This document shows, in pieces, positions 5,365-5,384 of a DNA stretch of 5,384 nt. The position numbers and the translations under genes were made by a program. This DNA is from Bacteroidota bacterium (GTDB lineage: Bacteria; Bacteroidota; Bacteroidia; Chitinophagales; Chitinophagaceae): NCBI GenBank assembly GCA_023391315.1, contig JAEWBD010000453.1, forward strand, positions 1-5,384, written 5' to 3'. Positions within the stretch are counted from its first letter, which is position 1. Each line of letters begins with the position of its first letter. The notes under the pieces were generated by a model, which was not told where the DNA came from, searched no databases, and saw only the letters and a program-made list of their open reading frames with translations.

Positions 5365-5384
5365 ATGAAAGCGGTCATTGTAAC
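5365..5384 (+). CDS. Start of an unidentified plus-strand gene (first six codons)
   Basis: ATG at 5365 follows AAGGAGG at an ideal 6-base spacing and reads MKAVIV before the window ends. MKAVIV-type starts occur in zinc-containing alcohol dehydrogenases and quinone oxidoreductases, but also in many other Rossmann-fold proteins, so no product is assigned. Its long upstream region contains the folded leader at 5289-5342. Confidence 0.7.

Overview
The window looks like a chromosomal segment of a Bacteroidota bacterium, most likely of the Chitinophagaceae or a close relative. The reasons are two TTTG-N18-TATATTTG promoters (the Bacteroidota -33/-7 type), a DUF3276 PUR-like protein, a secreted IPT/TIG plus metzincin protease of a sort common in this phylum, and a tRNA gene with no encoded CCA. 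This placement is inference; no database was used.

Layout. Positions 1-1559 (minus) hold the N-terminal 519 residues of a secreted zinc metalloprotease that runs off the left edge and so lacks a stop in the window. Its start codon lies in an exact 30-bp direct repeat whose second copy is 89 bp further upstream; between the copies is a 30-codon open frame that overlaps the protease start as ATGA. A 40-bp perfect palindrome (1803-1842) ends the next minus-strand gene, a 134-residue DUF3276 (PUR-alpha-like) nucleic-acid-binding protein with a probable GTG start and a clear promoter. Upstream of it is a complete 606-residue ABC exporter half-transporter (2385-4205, minus). A 125-bp divergent region separates the exporter from a tRNA-Ser(UGA) gene (plus), which has its own promoter ending 4 bp before the mature 5' end and a good intrinsic terminator.

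From 4485 to 5364 there is about 880 bp without a convincing gene. Its left half is richer in G and C than its surroundings, dense in inverted repeats, and may be a structured RNA or a dispersed repeat. Its right half holds a minus-strand terminator-like hairpin, a GGGCC-stem hairpin and a folded leader. The window ends with the first six codons of a plus-strand gene that has an unusually strong Shine-Dalgarno sequence.

The genes do not form an obvious pathway. Terminators and promoters separate the protease, the PUR-like protein and the exporter into independent units. I found no defence system, CRISPR array, insertion sequence or complete mobile element. The points most worth checking are the duplicated initiation region before the protease and the structured 4.5-5.35 kb interval.
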